A stretch of 64,000 nucleotides of DNA from Triticum aestivum (Eukaryota; Streptophyta; Magnoliopsida; Poales; Poaceae): assembly GCF_018294505.1 (NCBI RefSeq), contig NC_057807.1, positions 272,409,369 through 272,473,368 on the forward strand. Reading direction: 5' to 3'. Each line of letters starts with the position of its first letter. The first letter of the stretch is position 1. Of this stretch, positions 11,953 to 22,661 are shown piece by piece. The translations under genes were made by a program, and so were the position numbers. Below the pieces are notes generated by a model. It was not told where the DNA came from. It saw nothing but the letters and a program-made list of their open reading frames with translations, and did not search any database.

Positions 11953-12825
11953 TGTCGACGTTCTGGGAATGGGGGTCCCCAGACTTGCCTGCCTGCGGCC
12001 TGCGGCGTGGCTCAAAGGGGGCCCAGTGCGGCCCATCTTCATCAACACAAGCTCAAGACCCTCGCGAGGGGCCAAGCCTCGCGGGGCGGACGCCAAGGAG
12101 CTTCCTCAGGCACGGCCTCGTCAGGCTGGCTCACGAGGAGGTGGAGAGTTCAAGGCGGGGTACCTCGCGGGTGCCCATGACGCAAGCCATGACGACCAAG
12201 GGCGCCGGACGGGCGCCGGCCCGCGCAGTGTCCTTCTTTCCTCTTTGGTGCAAGGGGAGCAAGCGCAGGCGAGAGCATCAAGCAAAAGCGTCCATTTTGG
12301 TGCAACAAGACCAAGACCATTCCAACGGCAGAATGGAGGTCACCGTGGAGCCCAAGTCGGCGTCACCACCAGAGCCTTTGACAGGCGAGGACCAACTTTA
12401 GTCAGGATAAGTGTACTAGATGTTGCCCTTCAAAATGGCCAATTGTTGGCGCCCTTCCCGCTCAATATTTGGGAAGAGGCCCAGGGCCTTCGCCTATAAA
12501 TAGGACTAGCCACTCTCAAGGCAGGCGATCGACCAATCGAACCTTAGCCAGAACCACCAACGGAAGAACCCCTCCCCTCGTGAGGCTGTTCTTCCTTGTA
12601 TTGTTCATCATCAGCCCAAGAGGCAATCCACCATGCCACACACTAGAGTAGGGTATTACACCACAATGGTGGCCTGAACCAGTATAAACCCTGTGTCTCT
12701 TGTGTTGTTCTTCTCGTATTTTAGATCCTAGCGATTCAGGGAGGAACAGGTAGGTAGAAGGCAAAACCTCCGCGTGCACCCCGGTGTTTGAACCTCAAGG
12801 GTCTACCGGAACCCTAAATCCGACA
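11953..12825 (+). repeat. S 5' LTR
   Basis: 873 bp, TGTCGACGTTCTGGG to CCCTAAATCCGACA, with the TATA box tataaata at 12495-12502. The 11948-11952 word agttc before it is the left copy of the target duplication. Confidence 0.9.
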
Positions 12826-12845
12826 TTTGGCGCGCCAGGTAGGGG
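12826..12845 (+). promoter_or_regulatory. S primer-binding region
   Basis: tttggcgcgccaggtagggg follows the LTR directly, nearly the same as in T and U. Confidence 0.5.
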
Positions 12846-12896
12846 TGCTCCAGAATTCGTCTTCCGTCGCCCTGTTCTTCTGCGACCGTCGCGACC

Positions 12897-14480
12897 ATGT
12901 CTGACGCACGCCGGGTTCGCGCCGAGCGCCGAGCCGCCCTCGCTTCCCGCATCGCCCAGACGGCTCCCGTCAGCGGGCGCCCTCGTCGTTCCCCGTCGCC
13001 TGCCGTCAACGCCGCCACCGGCCCGACGGGTAATGAGCAGCCAGCATCGTCCCAGCACCCGTCCATGTGGCGAGACGGCCGCACCGCTACGCCCTTGCTC
13101 ACCCCCGCTGGTTCTTCGTCCCGCGCGCCGCGCGCGGCCATGGAGGCTCGAGCTACACTCATCACGGCAAACAAGCTCCCGCGCTACTGCCCAGTCGACG
13201 ACGTCTACGAAGAATGGCTCGACCGAGTCACCGAACTCGTCCGTGCCGCTGTGGGCTCCCCCGCGCCATCCTTCTCGCTGCACCGCGCCCCACCATGCGC
13301 GGGCAATGAAGCTCCTGGGGCGCCTTAGCCGCCTCCCCCTTAAAAAGGCGCCCTGGCTCCAAGGCGTGCGGCCCCTGGGCGGATCCCGCCCCGCCAGGAA
13401 CCAGCGCGGCAGGAGCAGAGCTGCCAAGAGGTCCCTCGCCCTCGAGAAGCTGCCCGAGCGCTCCCTGCTCCGGCTCGTTCGGACCACGCTCCTGCTCCAG
13501 CACGTCAAGACCCCGCGCTGCACCCAGCTGCGATGCACGGGGACTCGCAAGACCGAGCCCTTCGTCCTCCAAGGCCTCCTATGGCCACGGCGGGCTGCCG
13601 CGCCTTCACCACCGAGCTACGCACCGTCACATGGCCCGACAAGTTCAAGCCAGACCTGCCTCCTCGCTACGACGGCACGGCTGACCCTGCAGAGTTCCTC
13701 CAGCTCTACGAGCTGGGCATCGAGGCTGCAAACGGAGACGAGAAGGTCATGGCGAACTGGTTTCCCATGGCTCTCAAGGACGGGGCCCGCACCTGGCTCT
13801 TGAATCTGGCCCCAGGCACGATCTCCTCCTGGGACGAGATGCGCACCCGCTTCATCGCCAACTTCTAGGGTACTCGTGACCGGCCACCCACCGTGAGCGA
13901 CATGCGCCGCATCAAGCAGCAGCCAGGGGAAACCCTGCAGAAGTACATCCAGTGCTTCAACAACGCGCGCCTCAAGATTCCCAAGGTGATCGAGGAGGCC
14001 ATCATCTCGGCCTTCTCTGACGACGTGCGTGACGTCAAAATGAAGGAGGAACTCGCAATGCATGAAGATCTGTGCACTTCCCTGGAGCTGTTCAACCTGG
14101 CGACCAAGTGCGCCAGGGCTGAGGAAGGGCGTCTCTCCCTCCTCGAATTGCCTGCCACAGGCCCTGAAGAGAAGAAACCCAAGGCCAAGGACGTGAAGCG
14201 CAAGGGGGCTGCCGTACTCGCGACAGAACTAGACACCAAGCGGGGCAGAGATCGGCCCAAATCCTCCAAGGGCAGTCGGTACTATGTGTACCACGACCTC
14301 CACACCCACAACACCAATGAATGCCAAGAGCTCAGGGCCGTGCGTGAAGGACGGACTGGCCGGCGTCCCGACCGCAACGACCGGGGCTACGGCCGAGGAG
14401 GAGGAAGGAACGCAGGACGCTGGGAAGACCACGGCCCACGTCAAGGGTGGCGCAACCAACCTCACGAGGATCGCTGGTAG
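12897..14480 (+). pseudogene. S gag
   Basis: The ATG at 12897 is the first after the primer-binding region and opens 143 codons (MSDARRVRAERRAAL...) rich in Arg, Ala and Pro. After stops at 13326 and 13341 the frame is unclear for about 200 bases. It resumes in the same frame with the capsid-like part (WPDKFKPDLPPRYDG near 13630, then TWLLNLAPGTISSWDE), broken by TAG at 13866 where CAG is expected. Beyond it come MKEELAMHEDLCTSLELF and a basic tail. A zinc-knuckle-like motif at 14283-14324 reads YVYHDLHTHNTNEC: spacing as in T (CX2HX4HX4C), with the first Cys changed to Tyr. Role: particle assembly and RNA binding. Confidence 0.75.
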
Positions 14481-14627
14481 GACCCGCCTTGCGAGGGAGG
14501 CTGGAGGGATCAGCCTCGCGAGGATCGCCCGCAAGGTAACGCAGGCCTCCCTCCGCTACCGCCGCAGCCAAGGAGAAATGAGGACCGTCATCAGGACGAA
14601 GGGGCTGGGGGCTTCCAGGAACCGCGT

Positions 14628-15563
14628 GTGATCGCCTGCATCCTAGGCGGAGCTCAAGCCCCAGCCTCTCAGCGCATCTTCAAGCAGTTCGCTCGTGAAG
14701 TAAATGCAGTCCTCCCCAAGCTCGAGGCCATGCGCCCTCTCAGGTGGTCGGTGTGTGCCATCACATTCAGCTCAATGGATCAGCTCAAGTGCGCGTCCAT
14801 AGCCGGAGTCCTCCCGATGCTTTGTTCCCCAATCATCAGCAACGTGCTAGTCACCAGGACCCTCATCGATGGCGGGGCAGGGCTCAACATCCTGTCCGTG
14901 GAAACATTCAACAATCTCCAAGTACCCTACAGTCAGCTTCAGCCCACCAAGCCTTTCTCCGGAGTCAACGACGGCTCCACGGTCCCGTTCGGGCAGGTCT
15001 GCCTCCCTGTCACCTTCGGGGCACGCGACAACTACCGCACCGAGCTCGTCGACTTCAACGTCGCCCACATTCGCCTGCCGTACAATGCCATCCTCGGGTA
15101 CCCAGCGCTAGCCAAGTTCATGGCCGTAACCCACCACGGCTACAACGTCCTCAAGATGCCAGGAAGTGGCGGAGTCATCACGGTGCCCTGCGAAGAGAGA
15201 GACGCAGTTTGCTCCCTGGAAAGAGCCTTTCAGGCCGCATCGCTGGAAGACCCGGATCGCGGAAGCAGGAGGCTTCCCGAGGCCGCCCCCAAGAAGAAGA
15301 AGACATCGACCGGCCCGGCCCCTCAGGAGGCAGGTCCCTCTGGGCCCGGCCTGCTCAGGGAGAACCTCCTTCCATCGCATAGGGAAGCGCGCCTGGCGCC
15401 CTCCTCAGGCAGGGCTCGGGGGATCTCCCGTGGAGGGTCGTCGACCTCGCCAAGGTCACGAGGGAAGCACGTTTCCATCAAGAAGGATCAAGGCAAGGAG
15501 GGCCAAACCCTCAGGAGTTCGTCAGCAAGGCCATTCAAGAGCTACATGAGTCAAGGGTCATGA
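14628..15563 (+). CDS. S protease region
   Basis: This open segment holds a retropepsin-like domain: the active-site loop reads TLIDGGAGLNILS at about residues 80-92 (the first D catalytic, DGG in place of DSG). The hydrophobic second half, YNAILGYPALAKFMAVTHH, is the flap-side signature shared with R, T and J2. The C-terminal 110 residues are basic and Ser/Pro-rich, without a recognised domain. Role: cleavage of the Gag-Pol polyprotein. The upstream join to gag is frameshifted, and the start at 14628 is simply the first Met in frame. Confidence 0.75.
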   Translation: MIACILGGAQAPASQRIFKQFAREVNAVLPKLEAMRPLRWSVCAITFSSMDQLKCASIAGVLPMLCSPIISNVLVTRTLIDGGAGLNILSVETFNNLQVPYSQLQPTKPFSGVNDGSTVPFGQVCLPVTFGARDNYRTELVDFNVAHIRLPYNAILGYPALAKFMAVTHHGYNVLKMPGSGGVITVPCEERDAVCSLERAFQAASLEDPDRGSRRLPEAAPKKKKTSTGPAPQEAGPSGPGLLRENLLPSHREARLAPSSGRARGISRGGSSTSPRSRGKHVSIKKDQGKEGQTLRSSSARPFKSYMSQGS

Positions 15564-15895
15564 GAGGCAGCCGCCGCTTACCCGTTGTGGCCCCCCATCC
15601 AGGCGAGGATGGTGGGCTGCGCGTCTGCATCGACATACCAGGGCTTAACCAAGCCGCATCTCAGGAGCGCCTCTGGCCTTCACGAGTGGGACGCTGCGAG
15701 GGCCCGCCCCACAACTACGTTCGCATGCCTTACGGCTTGCCGAGCGCGGCTGCGGTATACCAGCGCATCATGAGGGCCATCCTAGAGGCTCAAGAGGTCA
15801 GGCGGTCCGCAGCCCTGGTGGAGATGGAGACGGTCCGCGAGGAGCCACCAGCGCCTCCGGAGCCTCCCGAGGCCCCAGGGCCTGGGGGCTCGTGA
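15560..15895 (+). pseudogene. S reverse transcriptase stub with proline-rich tail
   Basis: Two separate reverse transcriptase motifs sit next to each other: GGLRVCIDIPGLNQAAS (equivalent to MCIDYTSLNKACPKD of R) and, about 35 residues later, VRMPYGLPSAAAVYQRIM (equivalent to the MPFGL..A.ATF motif). Roughly half the intervening palm and everything after, including the YXDD catalytic motif, RNase H and integrase, are missing. The frame then runs into an unrelated Pro/Glu-rich tail (PPAPPEPPEAPGPGGS) and stops. It overlaps the end of the protease frame by four bases. It cannot be a working polymerase; whether it is still made as a Gag-fused tail is unknown. Confidence 0.7.
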
Positions 15896-16240
15896 GGATC
15901 TGCTCCCGCAGCCCATCGAGTCTGCTGCATCAACACCCCTTCGTCTTCAGCGTCATCAGGTGACATCTTTCTAGTTTCGTTTCTAGCTGGGAGCGCCCTC
16001 AGGGCTGCATTATTCCCAGGCCGCGTGGGTCCGTCCCTGTGGCGTGTATCTCTTTTATTTTCATGTTCTTAGCTCACTCTGCTGGGGGCGCCCCTCGGGC
16101 TGCATTATCCCCAAGCCGCCCGGGTTAGACCCAGTGGCATGTACCCCTCTTGCATTTATCTTAGGGCCATGTTTTCGACCCGTCATGCTTGTTGTTTGGT
16201 GCCTCTTCATGGTACCTTTTTTCTTCCTGGATGTCGCAAG
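15896..16240 (+). other. S non-coding, after pol stub
   Basis: GC-rich with two related phrases (gctgcattattcccaggccgc at 16004 and gctgcattatccccaagccgc at 16100). No gene seen. Confidence 0.5.
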
Positions 16241-16747
16241 CTTGCGCGTTAAAGGGGGGGTGCCTGAGCATCGCGACTCAGGGCTCCTACCGGCCCTCGG
16301 CCCTCACCCTCTGGTCTGCCCACGGCATCGCGCCCCGGCATACCAGCGACGGCTGAGACCAGCCCGAGAGCCGGGACCCGAGGACGTAGAGTTTCGACAT
16401 CTAACCCAGCTTGCACGTTAAAGGGGGGTGCCTGAGCATCGCGACTCAGGGCTCCTACCGGCTCTCCGGCGCTCACCCTCTGGTCTGCCCACGGCATCGC
16501 GCCCCGGCATACCAGCGACGGCTGAGACCAGCCGGAGAGCCGGGACCCGAGGACATAGAGTTTCAACATCTAACCCAGCTTGCGCGTTAAAGGGGGGGGT
16601 GCCTGAGCATCGCGACTCAGGGCTCCTACCGGCTCTCCAGCCCTCACCCTTTGGTCTGCCCACGGCATCGCGCCCCGGCATACCAGCGACGGCTGAGACC
16701 AGCCCAAGAGCCAGGACCCGAGGACGTAGAGCATCGGTATCTAGCCA
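16241..16747 (+). repeat. Three tandem 169-bp repeats in S
   Basis: Copies start at 16241, 16410 and 16579 with cttgcgcgttaaaggggg (or one change) and contain ctgagcatcgcgactcaggg and a palindrome-like cggctgagaccagcc. Frames on both strands through it are repeat artefacts. Confidence 0.85.
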
Positions 16748-17276
16748 AATTTGCAGGAACACACTTCAAGATAAGGCCCAGAGCCAGGCACAACCCGCCT
16801 TGAGGTAGGGCCCCGTGAGTCCCGCGCTGGCTCACGGGTGCCCAGATACACCTCGTCAAGCCCTACCGTGCCAGCCACGTGTCAGGGCGGGGCTGTACAC
16901 GCCCCGGGGGCTCCTCCCGGAGGGGAGCCCCCTCCCACGCACCGGTGGAAGCACCATGCTCTGCGCTGGCTGACGACACTGCTGAGGAGCGGCTATGCCC
17001 GTACGCATACGGAAGCGCTATGCTCCACGCTGGTGATAAACAACTGAGGGTGGCACGGGGGGGGGGGGGTGGCCCCTGGGCCACGTCAACCTCAGGGAGC
17101 CCAGAGCTCAGTGTCTAGCCTCATCGCAACACCTCCCCCTCGGGAGTGCCACGCGAGGGGGCTGCGCACGGGGGCTACGCCTGGGGCACACCTAGGCGCA
17201 AGCCACCCAGCCAGCCCCCCAGGCCTGGTTCGTCGCGCGCCCCTCCCCGAGCGGAGCCAAGGTATGAAGGCCGTTT

Positions 17277-17600
17277 GAGTGTCAAGGGGGACTCCTGAGC
17301 ATCGCGACTCATGAGCCTAACTGGTCACGGAGCCCCTCACTCCTTGGTCTCGTCCTGGTTTCCGGTCGGGGCTAACGGCGGTTGAGGTATGCGCGGGGCC
17401 GGGCTCTGCAGACGTAGAACGGTAGATCCACCCCCACATCTCAACTCCCTACTTGCTGTTCGAGCGCCAAGGAGGACTCCTGAGCATCGCGACTCAGGAG
17501 CCTAACTTGTCACGTAGCCCCTCACTCCTTGATCCTGTCCTGGTTTCCGGTCGGGGCTAATGGAGGCTGAGGTATGCGCGGGGCCGGGCCCTGCCGGCGT
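17277..17600 (+). repeat. Two diverged tandem repeats of about 183 bp in S
   Basis: Copies start near 17277 and 17460, each with a phrase close to cctgagcatcgcgactca, shared with the 169-bp repeats, then ctcactccttg and ggtttccggtcggggctaa. They are probably older members of the same repeat. Between the arrays (16748-17276) is GC-rich DNA with a run of 13 G at about 17057 and no gene. Confidence 0.75.
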
Positions 17601-17636
17601 AGGACACAAGCAAGTAGGAAGGAAATAGCGCAAATT

Positions 17637-20302
17637 TCAAGGAATTCGAAAGCAAATATTACAGTCCACACTGTCATCACAACACCAAATGCAAGTTTTA
17701 ACACCTCCCCGAGGCCTGATACATGTGTAGAAACTAAAAGCAGGGCGGGAGTCACAACAGAGCCAGTTGCCGGCCGTGGAGTTGCGCGGAGCGGGTTCGC
17801 CTTGTGGAGCTGTCGGGCTGGCAGCGCTCCGCTTCGGCCTGGTGCTGAAGGCCCGGGACTTCCCCAGCAGAGCCTCCGCACGACCCTTCACGGCCTCAAC
17901 AGCGGCAGCGGCATGCTCGCCACTGGCTGGCTCCAGCAGGCTGTCGAGGTCGACGCTGTGGTCGCGAAGATAGATGTGGGTGAAGACCCGCGTCAGCACC
18001 ACAGAAGACAAGACGCGTGCCTCGGCCTCAGCCGTAGGGCCGAGGCCAAGGGCGACATCGTCAAGGGCACGAACCAGGAAAGGAAGCAGCTTGGCAGGGC
18101 TGTCCTCCCCACCGGCCAGCGGGCTCTCCAGGCCGCTATCATAAAGCGTCTTCAGTGAAGCGCGGGCCTTCTCCTCCATCTCCGCAAAGGCCACACGATC
18201 CTCGGCAAGAACCCGTGCCTTACCGTCCAACTCAACCTTCCTTGCCTCCAGCTCACGCTCCTGCGCGCCTAGGCGGTCACGGCGCTTCTTGAGCTTGGTA
18301 TCCCAGTCCTTGACGGCCGCCTCGCGAGCCTTCATGCCGTCCTCTTGCTCTTGGCGAAGGCGAGTCTCCTCGGCAAGCCGGTCCTACAGGCCCTTCAACT
18401 CGCCCTCTAGCACCTCACAGTGACCTCGGGCAGCAGCCGCCTCCCCCAAGGCGGCGTCACGGGCAACCTTCGCCCCAAGGACGGCCTGCTTCTCCTCGTC
18501 ACAAGCCGTCGAGGCCTGGACCAGTGCCACCCAAATCGAAGCATCAGAGCGAATCCAGCCAGAGGCTAGCTCCAAGTGCCCAGCCACCAAATGAGGGTCG
18601 GCGCTTAGAAAATCCCGCCACAGACGGTCCAGTTCGGCAGCAGCACGATCCAGGACAGTAGGAGGAGACAGGGAAGCAGCAGCCGACGGGGTAGGAGGAG
18701 AAGACGGCAGCGTGACCACGGTGTCCAGAGGCGGAGCCTGCTGCGCTCCAGCAGCTGTGGTGGCGGCGTCAAGCGGGGGCGCCTCGGGAGTCGCCAGGGC
18801 CATAGGAGCTGAGGTCGCCCCAGCCGGCTCGGCTGGGTCTCGCAGGGACGCTTGGTCAGGAGAGGCCTGCGCGTCACGTTCATCTTCTTTTGCGAGCAGA
18901 GGCGCTGCCATGGATGGAGCCTCAGGAGTCCCCTTCGGCTTCTTCGCCGTGGGCGCCAGCCTAGCCAGGTGATACGGACGTCAAGCCTCAATGACGAAAC
19001 AAGAAACAAGACAGGGATCAAGCACTTACAGGTCATCGCCCGCAGACTCGAGCCGCCTCCGGCCGTACTTGAAGCCCGAGAGCCTGCTGCAAGGATCAGC
19101 CTCAAGGAGCGCGGGTGCAGCTGGGGCGCCTGCGGATTGCCTCGAGGCTGGGGCGGACCCGCGGGGGATCAGCCCAGTCCGTCCTTCTTCGGGACCCGGG
19201 GCAGGCTCCCGCCACCCTGCTCGTCATCACCCTCGTCGTCGTCACTCAGAGAGAGGCGGAGAGCGCGTGACTTGCGCCGAAGAGGTGGAGCCCTTGACTC
19301 TGCCTCGGAGTCAGCCCCCTTTTCCCGCTCCCCTTCCTCCCTCTCTTCGCTGGAGTCGCCGGAGGACACGTCCACCAGGTCCTCGGGAGCCTCCGCGGGC
19401 ACAGGACCGTCCCTATTGAGGACGGGCATGGACCCCACAACCTGCTCCCAGTCCTCACGAAGGAACAGGGGCGTCGGAGCGCCCTCCAACCTTGCCACAT
19501 CGCCCCCGGCCAAAGACTGGAGGACCGCGGCCAAATCCTCATCGGCCAGGGCCGCGGGGCTCGGGTGGGGCCTCCACATCGGAAGCGAGTACTAACGAAG
19601 CGGAGCCAGCTGATGCTCCAGGAACTCCCTCAGCAGCGAGGCCCCAGTCAGCTTCACCGCCGCCATGCTGGCCGGCCTCAGATCCGCATCCATCTTCTCC
19701 AACACCGGCCTCGCGCGGGGATCCACAAGCTCCACTCGAGACCAGTCGTCGGAGCTCGAGGGGTGTCCCGTGGGCAAGGCCAGCCGGGGGTGGACGCGCC
19801 CAGCATCAACCAAGACCCACTTGCTCCTAAAGCCCTCAATCCTCTTCCCGGGATTCGAAATGGCGATGGAGCTGCCGTACGCAACAAAGCTCGCACATGC
19901 AGAGACGGAACCACGAGAGGGCCGGAGGTAGAAGTAGTGGCACAGCAGGGCCACTAAGGGCTTCACCCCCATGTGAGCCTCGCAATAGTAGGCGAAGATT
20001 GCCAGAAGAAGGACAGAGTTGGGGTGGAGATGCAGAGCTTGAAGGTTGTAATGGCAGAGGACAGAAAAGAAGAACTCGGAGAAGGGAGGCACCAGACCGG
20101 CGACAATGGCGCTCATGAAGAGCGGATAGAAGGTGCTCCCTTGGCCCTCAGGGAGGGCAGAGCCAGCCTTGAACACCTTCGCCCCGTCGACGCCTTGCGC
20201 CGCTGCCATCTGGGGCACCCGGGCAAGGCTCGCCTCTGACACGTTCGGCGAATCCAAGGCGGGTGAATACCAAGCTCCGGCCGGGGCCTGGCGACGCGCC
20301 AT
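17637..20302 (-). pseudogene. S antisense gene, 'putative gypsy type transposon' family with coiled coil
   Basis: On the minus strand, ATG 20302 opens 236 codons with the domain core FFFSVLCHYNLQALHLHPNS and EAHMGVKPLVALLCHYFY, as in the J1 and R genes. In the same frame follow a linker with an acidic Ser/Glu-rich stretch (to about 19169). After a frameshift, a splice donor follows 19030 (CT/GTAAGT) and an acceptor precedes 18960 (TAG/GCTGG), a 69-bp intron. The next part (18911-17637) is Ala-rich, then a long charged coiled coil (RDRLGAQERELEARKVELD), interrupted only by TAG at 18384 where CAG is expected. At least two other stops break it. Known in plant Tat-type elements as an extra antisense frame; function unknown. 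Confidence 0.7.
18961..19029 (-). other. Predicted 69-bp intron in S antisense gene
   Basis: The minus strand reads gatgacct/gtaagtgc ... ctggctag/gctggcgc. Joining gives an uninterrupted protein across the junction (AGDDL then LAPTAKKPKG), whereas unspliced the frame meets TAA at once. Confidence 0.55.
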
Positions 20303-20424
20303 GTCTGGCTAGGGCGCGCGGGTGGAGTAGATCTGGAGATTTCGAAGGAAGGAAGGAGGGGCGCAAGAAAGGGGATCTAACCAGCAACTGGAGAGAGCAA
20401 AGGAGGCAGAGGACAGATGCCGCT

Positions 20425-20432
20425 CCTTATCA
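20425..20432 (-). promoter_or_regulatory. Decayed TATA-like box of S antisense gene
   Basis: The minus strand reads gttgataaggagcgg about 125 bases before ATG 20302. The T gene has cctttataaggagggg in the same place, so this may be a mutated copy. Confidence 0.3.
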
Positions 20433-20579
20433 ACTCGCGCGGTTGCGGAGCCGCCCACGCCCAATCAACCGCCATGCTGCGCCCGATGCCGCAGGCTGTT
20501 AGGGCCCGCGACGCTTCACACTTGCCCTTTCGCCTCTCTGCTCAGCCAAGTCCAGGCGCGCCTTGGGCCCGGGGGCTAC

Positions 20580-21453
20580 TGTCGGTGTTCTGGGAACGGG
20601 AGTCCCCAGACTTTCCTGCCTGCAACCTACGGCATGGCTCAAAGGGGGCCCAGCGCGACCCATCTTCATCAACACAAGCTCAAGACCCTCGCGAGGGGCC
20701 AAGCCTTGCAGGGCGGACGACAAGGAGCTTCCTCAGGCACGGCCTCGTCAGGCTGGATCACGAGGAGGCGGAGAGTTCAAGGCGGGGTACCTCGCGAGGT
20801 GCCCATGACGCAAGCCATGACGACCAAGGGCGTTGGACGGGCGCCGGCCCGCGCAGTGTCCTTCTTTCCTCTTTGGTGCAAGGGGAGCAAGCGCAGGCGA
20901 GAGCATCAAGCAAATGCATCCATTTCGGTGCAACAAGACCAAGACCAGTCCAACGGCAGAATGGAGGTCACCGTGGAGCCCAAGTCGGCGTCACCACCAG
21001 AGCCTTTGACAGGCGAGGACCAACTTTAGTTAGGATAAGTGTACTAGATGTTCCCCTTCAAAATGGCCAATTGTTGGCGCCCTTCCCACTCAATATTTGG
21101 GAAGAGGCCCAGGGCCTTCGCCTATAAATAGGACTAGCCACTCTCAAGGCAGGGGATCGACCAATCGAACCTTAGCCAGAACCACCAATGGAAGAACCCC
21201 TCCCCTCGTGAGGCTATTCTTCCTTGTATTGTTCATCATCAGCCCAATAGGCAATCCACCACGCCACACACTGGAGTAGGGTATTACACCACAATGGTGG
21301 CCTGAACCAGTATAAACCCTATGTCTCTTGTGTTGTTCTTCTCGTATTTTAGATCCTAGCGATTCGGGGAGGAACATGTAGGTAGAAGGCGAAACCTCCG
21401 CGTGCACCCAAGTGTTCGAACCTCAAGGGTCTGCTGGAACCCTAAATCCGACA
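20580..21453 (+). repeat. S 3' LTR
   Basis: 874 bp, TGTCGGTGTTCTGGG to CCCTAAATCCGACA, preceded by the purine tract cccgggggctac (20568-20579) and followed by agttc, the right copy of the duplication. The TATA box is at 21123-21130. Confidence 0.9.
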
Positions 21454-21458
21454 AGTTC

Positions 21459-22368
21459 TTCAGGAGCGAGCCCATGAAGACGCTCGAACCACCATCAAGC
21501 GCCGTGTGATGCACGCCACCAGTCCGATAGGCAGGCAAGGCCCACTATGGACCACCCGGCACCGGGAGGCTATGGTAGCCTACTTTACAAGGTGGGTTGC
21601 CCAGCCTTTACCCGTGAGCTGCGGCAGTTCCAGTGGCCCTCCCACCGCACATTCAAGCCCGACGTCGGCGAGAAGTACAACAGCAAGACTCACCCGTCAG
21701 AGTTCCTCAGCATCTACACCATTGCGATGCAAGCTGCTGGAGCTCGCGACGACAAGGTGATTGCCAATTACTTCCCATTGGCTCTTAAGCCCAAAGTCAT
21801 GTCATGGTTGATGCACTTGCCAGTGGATTCCATTTCTTCTTGGTCGGATCTGTGCCATGAGTTTGTTGGCGCCTTTACTGGAGGCCATCAAGCTCACGGC
21901 CAGGCAAGTGATCTGCACATGATCCCCCAGAAAGAAGGGGAGAACCTGCGCGAGTACATCCAGAGGTTTAGTCGGGTGCAGTACAACATCACAGACGTTC
22001 ACCCTGCCGCCGTGATCAACGCATTCCATCAGAATGTGCATAACTGCAAGATGCGTGAAGAGCTAGCAATGAACAAGGTCAGAGATGTGGCCGAACTTTA
22101 TGTTCTGACCGATAGGTGCGCTCGAGCTGAAGAGGGGATGAAGTACCCCGGTGAGGACGTTGGTGCGGAAACCGACTCCACGGACGACGCCGCAGCCACC
22201 CCAACGAAGAAGGGCCGGCACCATAACAGAAAGTGCAAGGGCAAGGCCGTGCTTGCTGTTGAGGGATCCGATGACACGACGCTGCCAAGAAGGCCAAGGC
22301 AAGTGACCCCGGCAAGGAAGTTGCCGGGTGTGCCGCTTGCCGGGCCTTGGCAGCTGCCGACAAGCTAG
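21459..22368 (+). CDS. T gag, capsid part
   Basis: Resumes T after S. An open frame of 273 codons runs from 21547, with one frameshift before it near 21540. The capsid-like core reads FQWPSHRTFKPDVGEKYN, WLMHLPVDSISSWSDLCHEF and LHMIPQKEGENLREYIQRF, matching the order in the retrotransposon gag domain: Trp-rich helix, then REY.QRF. A basic Lys/Arg tail follows. About 20 bases after the stop, in another frame, the knuckle CKIHRTKGHDLQNC (22389-22430) follows, so a frameshift separates capsid and knuckle. A run of GGCAAG / CTTGCCGGG motifs lies at 22305-22350. Role: virus-like particle formation in the cytoplasm. Confidence 0.8.
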
Positions 22369-22388
22369 GAAGCTCCGACAAGCAATAT

Positions 22389-22430
22389 TGCAAGATCCAC
22401 CGCACCAAGGGCCACGACCTCCAAAACTGC
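22389..22430 (+). other. T gag zinc-knuckle-like motif CX2HX4HX4C
   Basis: Reads CKIHRTKGHDLQNC. The usual CCHC second Cys is His. The same pattern with other spacing is in R, J2 and (first Cys lost) S. Confidence 0.65.
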
Positions 22431-22661
22431 CGACAAGTTGAGCTGCTTGCTGAGAAGCAAAAAGTATGAGAGGCAGGACAAGGAGAAAGGCCAGGACAGT
22501 GCTGAATGATCCGGCAAGAAGTGTGGCGGCCAAGGAGGCCGCCGCGGCAATGATAACCAGCAAGTGAGGCCCGCCCGGGGCCGCGACAAGAGCAGGAAGA
22601 TGATGATCATGACGAGGACGATGAGTCCGGTGACCACGAGTTCCAGAAAGCTACAGAGGCC

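Larger units (their letters stand above)
11953..21453 (+). mobile_element. S: non-autonomous gypsy element inside T gag
   Basis: LTRs 11953-12825 and 20580-21453 are flanked by agttc on both sides (11948-11952 and 21454-21458). The interior holds gag, protease, a stub of reverse transcriptase, a repeat-rich non-coding part and an antisense gene; RNase H and integrase are absent. The LTRs differ by roughly 5% (about 40 differences by eye, mostly transitions), so S is younger than T. Same strand as T. It must have depended on proteins from a relative. Confidence 0.9.

Noticed and set aside
12784..13803. 339- and 251-codon frames opposing or shifted from S gag
   Set aside because: GC-rich shadow frames over gag; no domain, and the gag frame explains the DNA.
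16044..16859. Frames on both strands in the 169-bp repeats
   Set aside because: Repeated Gly/Pro/Arg-rich peptides that follow the DNA repeat unit; artefacts.
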